DNA from: Bradyrhizobium sp. Rc3b
GTDB lineage: Bacteria; Pseudomonadota; Alphaproteobacteria; Rhizobiales; Xanthobacteraceae
Direction: 5' to 3'
Assembly: GCF_900114915.1 (NCBI RefSeq)
Contig: NZ_FOUS01000001.1
Coordinates: forward strand, 372,001-436,000
Length of the DNA stretch: 64,000 bases
The notes below the pieces were generated by a model. That model searched no databases, had not been told where the DNA came from, and saw only the letters and a list, made by a program, of their open reading frames with translations. Position 1 is the first letter of the stretch, and each line of letters begins with the position of its first letter. This document shows, piece by piece, positions 17,415 through 26,709 of the stretch. The translations under genes were made by a program, and so were the position numbers.

Positions 17415-19229
17415 ATGCGCAATCTGCTCAGACTCTGCCCGCTTCTCCTCGCCGCCGTGCTGTTGTTCGGCATGGATCCCGCTCTTGCCGGCAACCGCGT
17501 CGCGCTGGTGATCGCCAACTCGGCCTATCAGCACGCGCCGTCGCTCGCCAATCCCGTCAATGACGGTGCGGTGATGGCGAAGACGCTGAAAGAGGCCGGT
17601 TTCAACAGCGTCGATTTCCGGCACGACCTGTCGGCCCTGGATACCCGGCGCGTGCTGCGCGATTTTGCCGATGCGACCCGCAATGCCGACATCGCCGTGG
17701 TCTACTATGCCGGCCACGGCATCGAGGTCGAGGGGTCGAATTATCTGATCCCCGTCGACGCCAAGCTCGAGCGCGACACCGACGTCTATGACGAGGCGCT
17801 CTCGCTCGACCGCGTTCTGGTCGCCGTCGAACCGGCAAAACAGCTTCGGCTGGTGATCCTGGATGCCTGCCGCGACAATCCGTTCGGCAAGACCATGAAG
17901 CGCACGGTGGCCGCGCGCAGTATCGGCCGGGGCCTCGCCCAGGTCGAGCCGACCAGCCCCAATACGCTGATCGCCTATTCGGCGAAGGCCGGCTTCACCG
18001 CTCAGGACGGCGACGGCGCCAACAGCCCCTTTACGGTCGCGCTGTCGAAGCATCTGACGACGCCGGGCCTCGACGTCCGCCGTGCCTTCGGCTTCGTGCG
18101 CGACGACGTGCTCAAGTCGACCGGCAACAAGCAGGAGCCGTTCGTCTACGGCTCGCTCGGTGGCGAGGACGTGCCGCTGGTTCCGGTCAAGGTGACGGCC
18201 GCAGCAACGGTTGCGCCCGCGCCGAACCCGCAGGCCGATATCCGCCGCGACTACGAGCTCGCGCTCCAGGTCGGCAACAAGGCGGCGTGGGCCGCTTTCC
18301 TCGCCCAGCATCCCGATGGCTTCTATGCGAGCCTCGCCAAGCTTCAGGTCGAGAAAATTGGTGCCGAGCAAGCCCATGCGGCTGCCACCGAGAAGGCGAA
18401 ACAGGCCGAGGCAGAACGCGATCGTCTCGCCGCGCTCGGCGCGCAGAAGGATGCGCAGGCCAAAGCCGCGGCCGATGCGAAGGCCGCCGAGCAGGCGCAG
18501 CTCGCTGCGCAGAAGGCCAAGGAGCAGGCGCAACAGCAGGCAGCTGCCGCCGAGCAGCAGCGCGTCAATCTCGCCGCTGCGGCGCCGAGCGCTGCGCCGG
18601 CCAGCACCGCGAGCCCCGCCGGCACCAACGTTGCCTCTCTGACGCCGGCGACCGCGCCGGCCGATCTCAGCCGTTCGGTGCAGACCGAGCTCGGCCGCGT
18701 CGGCTGCTTCTCGGGCACTGCCGACGGCAATTGGAGCACATCCTCGCAGCGCTCGCTGTCGCAGTTCAACCGCTATGCCGGCACCAAGCTCGACGTGAAG
18801 GTGGCGAGCACGGACGCGCTGGATGCGGTCAAGGCCAAGCCGTCACGCGTCTGCCCGCTGGTCTGCGAGCACGGCTTCAAGGCCGATGGCGACAAGTGCA
18901 CCAAGATCGTCTGCCGTGAGGGCTATGCGGTCAACGACGACAATGAGTGCGAGAAGAAGCGCGCCGCCAAGCCGGCCAAGCCTGCAACGGCGAAGCGCGA
19001 TGACGGTGATGAACGTCCCGCCCGGCAGCGTCCTCAGGCCGGCGGCGCGGCGGGCGGCTATGGTGCCGCGGCCGGCATTGCGGCCGCTGCCGGCGCCGGT
19101 CGCGCCGCAGGTGGCGGGCAAGTCATCTGCAATAGCACTGGCTGCCGTCCGGTCAGCCGCGGTTGCCACCTCGAATATCGCGGCGGCGGCGGCCCCGGCA
19201 ACGATGCCAATGCCGAGGTGTGTCGTTAG
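17415..19229 (+). CDS. Secreted caspase-family (peptidase C14) protein
   Basis: Protein of 604 residues with a signal peptide (residues 1-25, cut after ALAG). The caspase domain spans about 26-260: catalytic His101 in YYAGHGIEVEG and Cys152 in LDACRDNPF are both present. A long Ala/Gln/Lys/Glu coiled coil follows (about 310-400), then a helical repeat region and two short Cys-rich pieces (about 480-512 and 572-603). This is the layout of rhizobial caspase-like proteins of unknown role; metacaspase-type cleavage after Arg or Lys is possible. Nothing around it suggests a defence or death operon. Confidence 0.88.
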   Translation: MRNLLRLCPLLLAAVLLFGMDPALAGNRVALVIANSAYQHAPSLANPVNDGAVMAKTLKEAGFNSVDFRHDLSALDTRRVLRDFADATRNADIAVVYYAGHGIEVEGSNYLIPVDAKLERDTDVYDEALSLDRVLVAVEPAKQLRLVILDACRDNPFGKTMKRTVAARSIGRGLAQVEPTSPNTLIAYSAKAGFTAQDGDGANSPFTVALSKHLTTPGLDVRRAFGFVRDDVLKSTGNKQEPFVYGSLGGEDVPLVPVKVTAAATVAPAPNPQADIRRDYELALQVGNKAAWAAFLAQHPDGFYASLAKLQVEKIGAEQAHAAATEKAKQAEAERDRLAALGAQKDAQAKAAADAKAAEQAQLAAQKAKEQAQQQAAAAEQQRVNLAAAAPSAAPASTASPAGTNVASLTPATAPADLSRSVQTELGRVGCFSGTADGNWSTSSQRSLSQFNRYAGTKLDVKVASTDALDAVKAKPSRVCPLVCEHGFKADGDKCTKIVCREGYAVNDDNECEKKRAAKPAKPATAKRDDGDERPARQRPQAGGAAGGYGAAAGIAAAAGAGRAAGGGQVICNSTGCRPVSRGCHLEYRGGGGPGNDANAEVCR

Positions 19230-19248
19230 GGCATGCATGATCCAGGTC

Positions 19249-19272
19249 GTCGTCCCGAAAGCCCGGGACGAC
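19249..19272. terminator. Bidirectional terminator candidate
   Basis: GTCGTCCCG and CGGGACGAC form a perfect 9-base stem with a 6-base loop between the stop codons of the convergent caspase-like and DUF1345 genes. There is no clear T-run on either side. Confidence 0.5.
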
Positions 19273-19273
19273 G

Positions 19274-19966
19274 TCAGGTCGCAATCGCGCTCGCCGCGAT
19301 GTTGACCGTCAGTGCCAGCAAGGCCGTGTTGTAGATGAACGATACGATCCCGTGCGCCGTGGCCGTGCGGCGGATCGTCTTGTCGGTGATGCCGACGTCG
19401 GAGACCTGCGCGGTCATGCCGATCACGAACGAGAAATAGACGAAGTCCCAGTAGTCGGCGTGGTCTTCTTTGTCGCCGCTCGGGAACTGAAGGCCGCCCG
19501 GCTTGGCATTCCGATAATAATCATGCGCGTAGTGCAGCGCGAAGGTCGTGTGCACGGCGGCCCATGACAGGGCGATGGTGCTGATTGCGATGGTCAGCTC
19601 CAACACGCCCCGATGCGGTGTGCCGAGTTCTGAGACGATCGCGGCGATGCTGGCGAAGGCGCCGGTCGCCGTCACCAGCAGGATCACGAAACGGCCGTCG
19701 TCCTGCATCGCGGCGGCGCGCCGGATATGGTGATGGTCGTTGCAAAGCATCATTGCGTAGACCAGCACGAGATAGACCGCGATCAGCGCATCCCAGCCGA
19801 ACAGGAGCCGTGTCACCAGCCGGTGCGAGCCCGGCAGCAGCAGACAGACCAGGACGCCAGCCGCGAGCGCGATGAAGGTCCGCGGCCGCGCGTAAAGCAG
19901 CCGCATCGGCCGCGACATCTGGCGGAAGCGGACGAGGACGGGATCTTCTTTGCCCTCGGCCGCCAT
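19274..19966 (-). CDS. DUF1345 membrane protein
   Basis: Integral membrane protein of 230 residues with about five hydrophobic helices. The DUF1345 core is visible as FALHYAHDYYRNAKPGGLQFP and YWDFVYFSFVIGMTAQVSDVGI. Its function is unknown. It ends the strand run that starts with ispA, 9 bases downstream of it, so the two are probably co-transcribed. Confidence 0.88.
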   Translation of the reverse strand: MAAEGKEDPVLVRFRQMSRPMRLLYARPRTFIALAAGVLVCLLLPGSHRLVTRLLFGWDALIAVYLVLVYAMMLCNDHHHIRRAAAMQDDGRFVILLVTATGAFASIAAIVSELGTPHRGVLELTIAISTIALSWAAVHTTFALHYAHDYYRNAKPGGLQFPSGDKEDHADYWDFVYFSFVIGMTAQVSDVGITDKTIRRTATAHGIVSFIYNTALLALTVNIAASAIAT

Positions 19967-19975
19967 CGATGCGTG

Positions 19976-20899
19976 TCAGCTCTTCCGCTCGGCGACAAAC
20001 CGCGCGGCTGCCTGCAGCACGGCGGCGCGCTCACCGAAGATCGAGACCGCGCTGTCGGCCCGGGCGAGCAGGTCGCGCACGCGCTGCTTGGCGCCTTCGA
20101 TGCCGAGCTGGGTGACGAAGGTGGTCTTGCCGAGCGCGGCATCGGCGCCGGCCGGCTTGCCGAGGGCCGCCGCATCGCCCTCGACATCGAGCAGATCGTC
20201 GGCGATCTGGAAGGCTTCGCCGAGCGCGCGGCCGTAATCGTCGAGTGCCTGATATTCTTTCTGCGAGGCCTGGCCGAGGATCGCGCCGGCGATGCAGCCG
20301 TAACGCAAGAGCGCGCCGGTCTTCATCTGCTGAATGCGGGCGACATCGATCGGCTCGTTGCCGCCAAAGCGGCCTTCGCCGGCGAGGTCGAGGATCTGGC
20401 CGCCGACCATGCCGCCGATGCCGGCGCAGCGCGCCAGCGCGCGCGTCAGCAGCAGCCGCACATTGGCGTCGCGATGGATTTCGTCACGGGTGACGATGTC
20501 GAAGGCCAGCGTCAGCAGACCGTCGCCGGCGAGGATCGCGGTCGCGTCATCGGTCTGCTTGTGCAGGGTGGGGCGGCCGCGGCGCAGGTCCGAATTGTCC
20601 ATGGCGGGCAGATCGTCGTGGATCAGCGAATAGCAGTGGATGCATTCGAGCGCGGCGCCGACCAGCAACGCGGCTTCACGGGGAACACCGAACACGGCCG
20701 CGCTCTCGACCACCAGGAACGGGCGCAGACGCTTGCCGCCGTTCAGGCTCGAGTAGCGCATTGCGTCCATCAGTCGCTTGGGCCGGGCGATCTCATCGTG
20801 CAGGATGTCGTCCGACAACAGGCGCCCGAGCAGGGCCTCGGTGTCATCAGCGGTCTTGTCCAGACGCTTGGCGAAATCGGACGGGGACGTGCCGGTCAT
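19976..20899 (-). CDS. ispA: Farnesyl-type polyprenyl diphosphate synthase (IspA)
   Basis: Trans-prenyltransferase of 307 residues that condenses isopentenyl with allylic diphosphates. The first aspartate-rich motif is in [14 protein letters not shown] and the second in [13 protein letters not shown]. Length and the residues before the first motif ([12 protein letters not shown]) match bacterial farnesyl diphosphate synthases, though a geranylgeranyl product cannot be excluded. The ATG at 20899 is preferred over an adjacent TTG. It is divergent from mtgA. Confidence 0.9.
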   Translation of the reverse strand: MTGTSPSDFAKRLDKTADDTEALLGRLLSDDILHDEIARPKRLMDAMRYSSLNGGKRLRPFLVVESAAVFGVPREAALLVGAALECIHCYSLIHDDLPAMDNSDLRRGRPTLHKQTDDATAILAGDGLLTLAFDIVTRDEIHRDANVRLLLTRALARCAGIGGMVGGQILDLAGEGRFGGNEPIDVARIQQMKTGALLRYGCIAGAILGQASQKEYQALDDYGRALGEAFQIADDLLDVEGDAAALGKPAGADAALGKTTFVTQLGIEGAKQRVRDLLARADSAVSIFGERAAVLQAAARFVAERKS

Positions 20900-21059
20900 C
20901 AAGAAGGGCTCCAGAACTAAAATTCGGCGGACAATCCTTTATGCGCCCGCCCCAGTCAATCGTTTGGAAGGCCTAAAAAGTGCTGGAAAAGGCCCGAATT
21001 ATCACAGACTTAATGGGGAGAGCCGTGGCCGCGTTTCGTTCCATGCCGGAAAGGTCGAT

Positions 21060-21734
21060 TTGCGCATCGTCAAAATCCTGCTGGTAGCGCTCGCGGTCGT
21101 CATTCTCGCGCCCTATGTGATCGCGCCGTTCTACCGAACCGGCCATCCGGTTTCGACACTGATGGCGTGGCGTTCGCTTCGCGGCGCGCCAATGCAGCGG
21201 GAATGGATCGATCTGGCGGCGATGTCGCCCTATCTGCCGCGCGCGGTGGTGGCGGCTGAGGACGCACATTTCTGCAAGCATCACGGCATCGATTGGGGGG
21301 CGCTGCGCGAGGCGATCGATGACGCGCAAGAGGACGGCACGCCGTTCCGGGGCGCCTCCACCATTACCCAGCAGGTCGCAAAAAACCTGTTCCTCTGGCA
21401 GGGGCGGGATTTCGTCCGCAAGGCGCTCGAATTCCCGCTGGCGCTCTGGATCGATCTTGTCCTGCCCAAGCCGCGGATCCTGGAGATTTACCTCAACATC
21501 GCCGAGCTCGGCCCGCAGGGCCAGTTCGGGGTAGGGGCGGCCAGCGCCTATGCCTTCGGCAAATCGGCCGCCGCCCTCTCTCCGCGTGAGGCGGCCCTTC
21601 TAGCCTCGATCCTGCCGAATCCGGTCAAACGCAGCGCCAAAACCCCCGGTCCGGGCGTCCGGCGGCTGGCAGGGACCTATGTGGCAAGGGCGCAGGCCTC
21701 TTCGCTTGCGACCTGCTGGCGGGAAAATCGCTGA
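21060..21734 (+). CDS. mtgA: Monofunctional peptidoglycan transglycosylase (MtgA)
   Basis: Inner-membrane glycosyltransferase (GT51) of 224 residues that polymerises lipid II into glycan strands. One N-terminal membrane helix ([21 protein letters not shown]) is followed by the catalytic domain, with the general-base Glu in [12 protein letters not shown] and the substrate-binding [17 protein letters not shown] place the start at the TTG at 21060, which has a strong GGAAAGG ribosome site five bases upstream. A longer frame reaching 20778 would overlap ispA and adds no sensible sequence. Confidence 0.9.
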   Translation: MRIVKILLVALAVVILAPYVIAPFYRTGHPVSTLMAWRSLRGAPMQREWIDLAAMSPYLPRAVVAAEDAHFCKHHGIDWGALREAIDDAQEDGTPFRGASTITQQVAKNLFLWQGRDFVRKALEFPLALWIDLVLPKPRILEIYLNIAELGPQGQFGVGAASAYAFGKSAAALSPREAALLASILPNPVKRSAKTPGPGVRRLAGTYVARAQASSLATCWRENR

Positions 21735-21902
21735 TTTTGGGCCCTTTTCGGGCGCATTTTCCGGCCCAAGAGCCTAGCTTTGCAGCCAGCCTTCCTCTAT
21801 AAGCGCGACCTTGATCGGCATTCAGCTCGCCTCGGATTGCGGGTGCTGAGCCGTCCCTCGCGGACGATGCCCTGATAACACCAATCCCTAGAGGATATTG
21901 AA
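21735..21902. other. Gap ahead of rpmF
   Basis: These 168 bases hold no gene. They must contain the rpmF promoter and ribosome site (AGAGGATATTGAAATG, with GAGG ahead of the ATG). I cannot point to a convincing -35/-10 pair. Confidence 0.4.
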
Positions 21903-22085
21903 ATGGCCGTTCCGAGAAGAAAAACCTCGCCGTCGCGCCGTGGCATGCGCCGCTCGGCAGACGCCATCAAGAAGCCGACCTATGTGGAAGACAAGGACTC
22001 CGGCGAGCTGCGTCGTCCGCACCATCTCGACCTCAAGACCGGCATGTACAAGGGCCGCCAGGTCCTGAAGAAGAAAGAGTCCTGA
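21903..22085 (+). CDS. rpmF: 50S ribosomal protein L32
   Basis: Small basic ribosomal protein of 60 residues, of the usual L32 length. The N-terminus [20 protein letters not shown] is diagnostic, followed by a stretch ending [16 protein letters not shown]. It lacks the CxxC zinc-binding pairs seen in some L32 forms, as in other Rhizobiales. It lies between mtgA and a conserved membrane protein, all on the plus strand. Confidence 0.97.
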   Translation: MAVPRRKTSPSRRGMRRSADAIKKPTYVEDKDSGELRRPHHLDLKTGMYKGRQVLKKKES

Positions 22086-22101
22086 GTTAAGGACCTTTCT
22101 C

Positions 22102-22122
22102 CAGGCGGGATGATTGCGCCTG
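22102..22122. terminator. Weak hairpin after rpmF
   Basis: CAGGCG and CGCCTG form a 6-base stem with a 9-base loop 17 bases past the rpmF stop. No T-run follows, so termination is uncertain. Confidence 0.3.
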
Positions 22123-22228
22123 CCTGATTTCGGCCAACCCATGAGATATGACAGTGGCGGCGGCGGAGCTAATGCTTCGCCGCCGCATTGTCCTGTCTGG
22201 ATATCTTGATCGAGAAGGCATTTCGCCG

Positions 22229-22876
22229 ATGGTCGGTTTCCCGCTGCTTCTGATTCCGCTCGCGGTCTACAACATCATCGCCTTCCTGATGCCGACCGTG
22301 TCCTTCACGGACGTGCTGTTCAAGGTGCCGATGGTCTCAGGCGAGACCTGGCCGGTCACGCTCGCCGATGTGATGCTGGCGCTCGGTATCGTGCTGCTGC
22401 TGCTCGAAGTGGTGAAGGGCGCGCGGCCGGGCTCGAAATTCCTGATGGATCATCTGCTGTCACTGATCCTGTTTGGTGCTGCCGCTGCCGAATTCGTGAT
22501 GTGGCCCAAATTCGGCAACTCGACCTATTTCCTGCTGGTGCTGCTCGCGATGGCCGATTTCCTCGGCGGTATTGCCCAGCGCACGCGCCGCCGCGTCACT
22601 TATGTCGCCGAGACAACGGTGCCGGCGTCACGCAAGGCCAAGCGCCAGGTGGAAGCTCCGGATGCCGTGGCCGAGCCCAAGTTCGAACCGGTTTCCGCGC
22701 CGATCGCAGCACCGGCGGCACCGCCCGCGCCCTCGGCACAGTCGGTCGCCGAATCCGTGCTGATGGATCCTCCCGCACCCAAGCCGGTGCAGAGCACGCC
22801 CTCGCCGGAAGTCCCCTCGCCGCATTTGCAGCCGGGCGACGGCACGTCTCCGTCCCCCGACACGCCGCCGCGCTGA
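22229..22876 (+). CDS. Conserved membrane protein of unknown function with a Pro/Ala-rich tail
   Basis: Protein of 215 residues. Residues 1-120 hold four hydrophobic helices (FPLLLIPLAVYNIIAFL, VTLADVMLALGIVLLLLEVV, LLSLILFGAAAAEFVMW and YFLLVLLAMADFLGGI). The last 85 residues are a low-complexity Pro/Ala/Ser tail, probably cytoplasmic. I recognise the arrangement from alphaproteobacterial genomes but no function is known to me. The ATG at 22229 gives a clean first helix and has GAAGG upstream; a start at 22148 is possible. Confidence 0.75.
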   Translation: MVGFPLLLIPLAVYNIIAFLMPTVSFTDVLFKVPMVSGETWPVTLADVMLALGIVLLLLEVVKGARPGSKFLMDHLLSLILFGAAAAEFVMWPKFGNSTYFLLVLLAMADFLGGIAQRTRRRVTYVAETTVPASRKAKRQVEAPDAVAEPKFEPVSAPIAAPAAPPAPSAQSVAESVLMDPPAPKPVQSTPSPEVPSPHLQPGDGTSPSPDTPPR

Positions 22877-22882
22877 CCGATC

Positions 22883-23143
22883 TCAAGCCACCTGCCGCGT
22901 GCGCGCGCTGACGCTTTGCAGCGGGCGCTTGTCGCCATAGGCCGTCTGCGCATCTTCGGAAGAGGCGCGGCGCAGCCGGCTCGCCTGGGGCAGATGTTCG
23001 GCATTGGCGATCAGCTGGGCGACGAAGCTCGGATCGGGGCGCGGCAACGGCGTCTTGTGGACCCATTGCAAAATCGGCAGTACCGGCACCAGGGCCGTGC
23101 CTGTGCCGCTATCCGCCGCGTCCGATCGATCGGTACTCAACAT
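22883..23143 (-). CDS. Small conserved rhizobial protein
   Basis: Protein of 86 residues with no membrane segment or signal. The middle (DPSFVAQLIANAEHLPQASRLRR) followed by an AxxAY segment (EDAQTAYGDK) is a pattern I recall from many short hypothetical proteins of Rhizobiales. Function unknown. The ATG at 23143 is preferred to a GTG at 23152. It is divergent from the GGDEF-EAL gene and convergent with the membrane protein gene, whose stop is 6 bases away. Confidence 0.65.
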   Translation of the reverse strand: MLSTDRSDAADSGTGTALVPVLPILQWVHKTPLPRPDPSFVAQLIANAEHLPQASRLRRASSEDAQTAYGDKRPLQSVSARTRQVA

Positions 23144-23366
23144 CGCTATCACCGTTGATCCGGCAGAGCCTGTCGCGTTTCGGGACGCTGGTGCCGGGTG
23201 CGTGTCAGTACTCGCAAGGCCTATGCCGGACGGGCCGGTTTGGTTCCCCCGGCTTGTAGAAACGTGGTTTCCAAATTGTTTATCAACTTTGCCTAGGTTT
23301 GGGGGCGAATCTAGCTCTATCCTGTGTCAGCTCAGGACTTTCCCGCTGTCCCGAAACGAGGCGATT

Positions 23367-25061
23367 TTGATCCCCGCATTACCGCAAGCCTCCGATATCC
23401 TGGCCGCCCTCGGCCAGGCCGTGTTTGCCTGGGACATTGGCAGTGATGCGATCGTCTGGGGTGACCAGGTCGGCAGCGTCTTTCCCGGCATTCCCGCCGA
23501 GCGGCTGGCGACGGGGGCCGAATTCGCCAAGCTGATCGAGCCCTCGCCAACGCTGCGGACCGCCGCGCTGGCGCAAGCCTATGCCGTGCATGGTGCCGAC
23601 GGCACGCCCTACCGGGTCGAGTACGGCGTGCGCATGAGCGCTGCCGATCCCGTGATCTGGATCGAGGAGACCGGCCGCTGGTTCGCCGGCCCCGACGGCC
23701 GCCCGGTGCGCGCGATCGGCTCGGTCCGAATCAACAATGAACGCCACGCCCGCGACGAGGAGCTGACCAAGCTGGCCCGGCTCGATCCGCTGACCGGCGA
23801 GCTCAACCGCTCTCATCTGATTGCCGCGCTGGCCGAGGCGATCGAGGAGACGACCCGCTTCCGCTCGACCGCGGCCTTCATGCTGGTCGGTATCGACCAT
23901 CTTGCCCGCGTCAACGACGCCTTCGGCTTCGACGTTGCCGACGCCGTGATCCTCGACATCGCCAAGCGCATCCGCTCGCGCCTGCGTGGCGGCGACGTGC
24001 TCGGCCGCTTTTCCGGCAACAAGTTCGGCCTGATCCTGAAGAACTGCACCGTCGACGACATGAATGTCGCCGCCGAGCGCTTCCTCGCCGGCATTCGCGA
24101 CGAGGTAGTGCCGACCAAATCCGGTCCGGTCTCGGTCACCGCCTCGATCGGCGCGGTCAGCGTACCGCGCTATGCCCGCAACACCGACGAGGCCGTCAAC
24201 CGCGCTCATGAGACGCTGGATGCCGCCAAGCGCCGCCGCGTCGGCTCGTTCGCGGCATGGCGTCCGGACGCCACACGCGACGCGCAGCGCCGCGTCAACA
24301 TCCGCGTTACCGACGAGATCGTCACCGCGCTGAACGAGCGCCGCATCAAGCTCGCCTATGAGCCGGTGGTCTCGGCCGTCTCCCGCGAGCGCGCATTCCA
24401 TGAATGCCTGGTGCGGATGGACCAGGGCGACGGCCAGGTGCTGCTCGCGCCCGACATCGTGCCGGTCGCCGAACGGCTCGGCCTGATCCGCCTGGTCGAT
24501 CACCGCGTGCTCGAGCTCGTGGTCGCCGAGCTCGCCGCCGCGCCCGACATCTGCCTCAGCCTCAACATCTCGCCTGATACGACGATGGATCCGGACTGGT
24601 GGGCGGGCATCGAATCGCTGATGCAGGCCCATCCCGGCGTTGCCGAGCGGCTGATCGTCGAGATCACCGAGACGGTCGCGATCCAGGACATCGATGATGT
24701 CCGCGCCTTCGTTGGCCGCCTCAAGCATTTCGGCAGCCGCATCGCCATCGACGATTTCGGCGCCGGCTACACCTCGTTCCGAAACTTGCGCAAGCTCGGC
24801 GTGGATATCGTGAAGATCGATGGCGCGTTCGTGCAGAACATCACTCATTCCGCCGACGACCGCGCCTTCGTGCAGACCCTGATCGATCTCGCCCGCCGCC
24901 TCGACATCAAGACCGTCGCCGAATGGGTGCAGGACGAGGAAGCCGCAAGCATGCTGCGCGATTGGGGCTGCGACTACATCCAGGGCCGCCTGATCGGGCT
25001 TGCGTCTGGCGAGCGTCCGTGGGGGACTTCAACGGATAGTGCGCTTCCTGCTGCATGCTGA
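23367..25061 (+). CDS. PAS / degenerate GGDEF / EAL protein, probable c-di-GMP phosphodiesterase
   Basis: Cytoplasmic protein of 564 residues. A PAS-like domain (ILAALGQAVFAWDIGSDAIVWG, about residues 8-125) precedes a GGDEF domain whose signature reads SGNKF, so cyclase activity is unlikely. The EAL domain keeps the metal and catalytic residues: ECL in place of EAL, the Asn in LSLNIS, Glu in EITET, DDFGAGYTS, and the late Lys and Glu. It should hydrolyse c-di-GMP, with the GGDEF part possibly binding GTP as a regulator. The TTG at 23367 has GAGG five bases upstream. The open frame reaches 23004 but overlaps the divergent small gene. Confidence 0.85.
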   Translation: MIPALPQASDILAALGQAVFAWDIGSDAIVWGDQVGSVFPGIPAERLATGAEFAKLIEPSPTLRTAALAQAYAVHGADGTPYRVEYGVRMSAADPVIWIEETGRWFAGPDGRPVRAIGSVRINNERHARDEELTKLARLDPLTGELNRSHLIAALAEAIEETTRFRSTAAFMLVGIDHLARVNDAFGFDVADAVILDIAKRIRSRLRGGDVLGRFSGNKFGLILKNCTVDDMNVAAERFLAGIRDEVVPTKSGPVSVTASIGAVSVPRYARNTDEAVNRAHETLDAAKRRRVGSFAAWRPDATRDAQRRVNIRVTDEIVTALNERRIKLAYEPVVSAVSRERAFHECLVRMDQGDGQVLLAPDIVPVAERLGLIRLVDHRVLELVVAELAAAPDICLSLNISPDTTMDPDWWAGIESLMQAHPGVAERLIVEITETVAIQDIDDVRAFVGRLKHFGSRIAIDDFGAGYTSFRNLRKLGVDIVKIDGAFVQNITHSADDRAFVQTLIDLARRLDIKTVAEWVQDEEAASMLRDWGCDYIQGRLIGLASGERPWGTSTDSALPAAC

Positions 25062-25067
25062 GGTCTC

Positions 25068-25190
25068 GTAGGGCGGGCAAAGGCGCACTTGCGCCGTGCC
25101 CACCATTCCTCCGTGATGGATACAGATCGTGGGTACGCTTCCGCCTTCGCTCTTCGAGCTACGGCGGACAAGTCGCTTTGCCCACCCTGC
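25068..25190. repeat. Dispersed palindromic repeat, family II, copy B
   Basis: GTAGGGCGGGCAAAGGCGC at the left end is complementary to the right end (CTTTGCCCACCCTGC). It is longer and less perfect than the other copies, with extra bases in the right half. It fills the space between the convergent EAL and tctA genes. Confidence 0.7.
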
Positions 25191-25196
25191 GAAACT

Positions 25197-26705
25197 TCAC
25201 GCCCCCTCATCCAGCGCCACCAGCTCGCGCTTCTTGCGCAGCGACGGCAATAGCGGCGCGATCAGCAGCACCAGGGCAAACACGAGACAGACCCCCGAGA
25301 TCGGCCGCTGTACGAAGGTCCAGAGATCGCCCTGCGACAGGATCAGTGACTTGCGCAGATTGTTCTCCATCATCGGTCCCAGCACGAAAGCCAGCACAAG
25401 CGGCGCTGGCTCGTAGCCGAGCTTGCGCATGAAATAGCCGATGATCCCGAACGCGATCATCACATAGACGTCGAACACGTTGTTGCTGGAGCAGTAGACG
25501 CCCAGGATCGTGAACAGGATGATCAGGGGGAACAGGATGTTGTACGGCAGCTTGAGCAGCTGCACCCACATGCCGATCATCGGCAGGTTCAGGATCAGCA
25601 GCATGACGTTGCCGATATACATGCTGGCGACGATGCCCCAGAACAGGCCGGGGTTCTGCGTGATCAGCAGCGGTCCCGGCTGCAGGCCGTGGATGACGAA
25701 GGCGCCGAGCAGCAGCGCCATCACCACGTTCGGCGGAATGCCGAGCGTCATCAGCGGAATGAAGGCGCCGCCCGCCGCGGCGTTGTTCGCCGATTCCGGT
25801 CCGGCAACGCCTTCGATCGCGCCATGGCCGAAGCGCTCCGGCGTCTTCGACAGCCGCTTCTCCAGCGCGTAGGAGGCAAAGGACGCCACCACCGCGCCGC
25901 CGCCCGGCAGGATGCCGAGGAAGAAGCCGAGGATGGTGCCGCGGCCGACCGGACCTGCGCTCGCCTTCCAGTCCTCCCTGGTGGGCAGCAGATGGGTGAT
26001 CTTGGTGTTGATGATGTCGCGCTTGATCGCCTGCTCGGTGTTGAGCAGCACCTCCGCAACGCCGAACAGGCCCATCACGACGGGCACCAGCCCGATGCCG
26101 TCGATCAGCTCCATGCGGCCGAAGGTCAGACGCGGCTGCGCCGTGATGCTGTCGAGCCCGATCAGTCCGAGCACGACGCCGATGCACGCCATCAGCAATG
26201 CCTTCGGCATCGAGCCCTGGGTCAGGAAGGTGAGCACCACGAGGCCAAGCACCATCAGGCTGAAATATTCGGCCGGGCCGAACGCGATGGCAACGCTGGC
26301 CAGCTTCGGCGCGACCAGCATCAAGGCGATCAGCGCGAATGTGCCGGCAATGAAGGAGCCGAAGGCGGAAATACCGAGTGCAGGGCCAGCGCGTCCCTGC
26401 TTCGCCATCTGGTGGCCGTCGATGCAGGTGACGACGGAGGCCGCCTCGCCGGGGATGTTGACCAGGATCGAGGTGGTCGAGCCGCCATACATCGAGCCGT
26501 AATAGATCCCGGCCATCATGATGATGCCGGATTCCGGCGTGCCCGACAGCGTCACGGGCAGCAGGAGCGACATCGCCGAGATCGGCCCGATGCCCGGCAG
26601 CACGCCGACCAGCGTGCCGATGAAGACGCCGATGAAGCAGTAGAGCAGGTTGACTGGCAGCAGCGCGACGCCGAACCCATGCGCGACATTGACAAGCGTA
26701 TCCAT
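25197..26705 (-). CDS. tctA: Tripartite tricarboxylate transporter permease, large subunit (TctA)
   Basis: Inner-membrane permease of 502 residues with about 12 hydrophobic segments. The family hallmarks GTLVGVLPGIGPISAMSLLLP and the second repeat FFLGILPGGGAVVASFASYALEKR are both present. It works with TctB and a periplasmic TctC to import citrate-like or other carboxylates using the proton or sodium gradient. It lies 4 bases after tctB. Confidence 0.93.
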   Translation of the reverse strand: MDTLVNVAHGFGVALLPVNLLYCFIGVFIGTLVGVLPGIGPISAMSLLLPVTLSGTPESGIIMMAGIYYGSMYGGSTTSILVNIPGEAASVVTCIDGHQMAKQGRAGPALGISAFGSFIAGTFALIALMLVAPKLASVAIAFGPAEYFSLMVLGLVVLTFLTQGSMPKALLMACIGVVLGLIGLDSITAQPRLTFGRMELIDGIGLVPVVMGLFGVAEVLLNTEQAIKRDIINTKITHLLPTREDWKASAGPVGRGTILGFFLGILPGGGAVVASFASYALEKRLSKTPERFGHGAIEGVAGPESANNAAAGGAFIPLMTLGIPPNVVMALLLGAFVIHGLQPGPLLITQNPGLFWGIVASMYIGNVMLLILNLPMIGMWVQLLKLPYNILFPLIILFTILGVYCSSNNVFDVYVMIAFGIIGYFMRKLGYEPAPLVLAFVLGPMMENNLRKSLILSQGDLWTFVQRPISGVCLVFALVLLIAPLLPSLRKKRELVALDEGA

Positions 26706-26709
26706 AGGG

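Noticed and set aside
21735..22228. tRNA or small RNA around rpmF
   Set aside because: No cloverleaf or recognisable T-loop sequence in these gaps; the only hairpin is weak.
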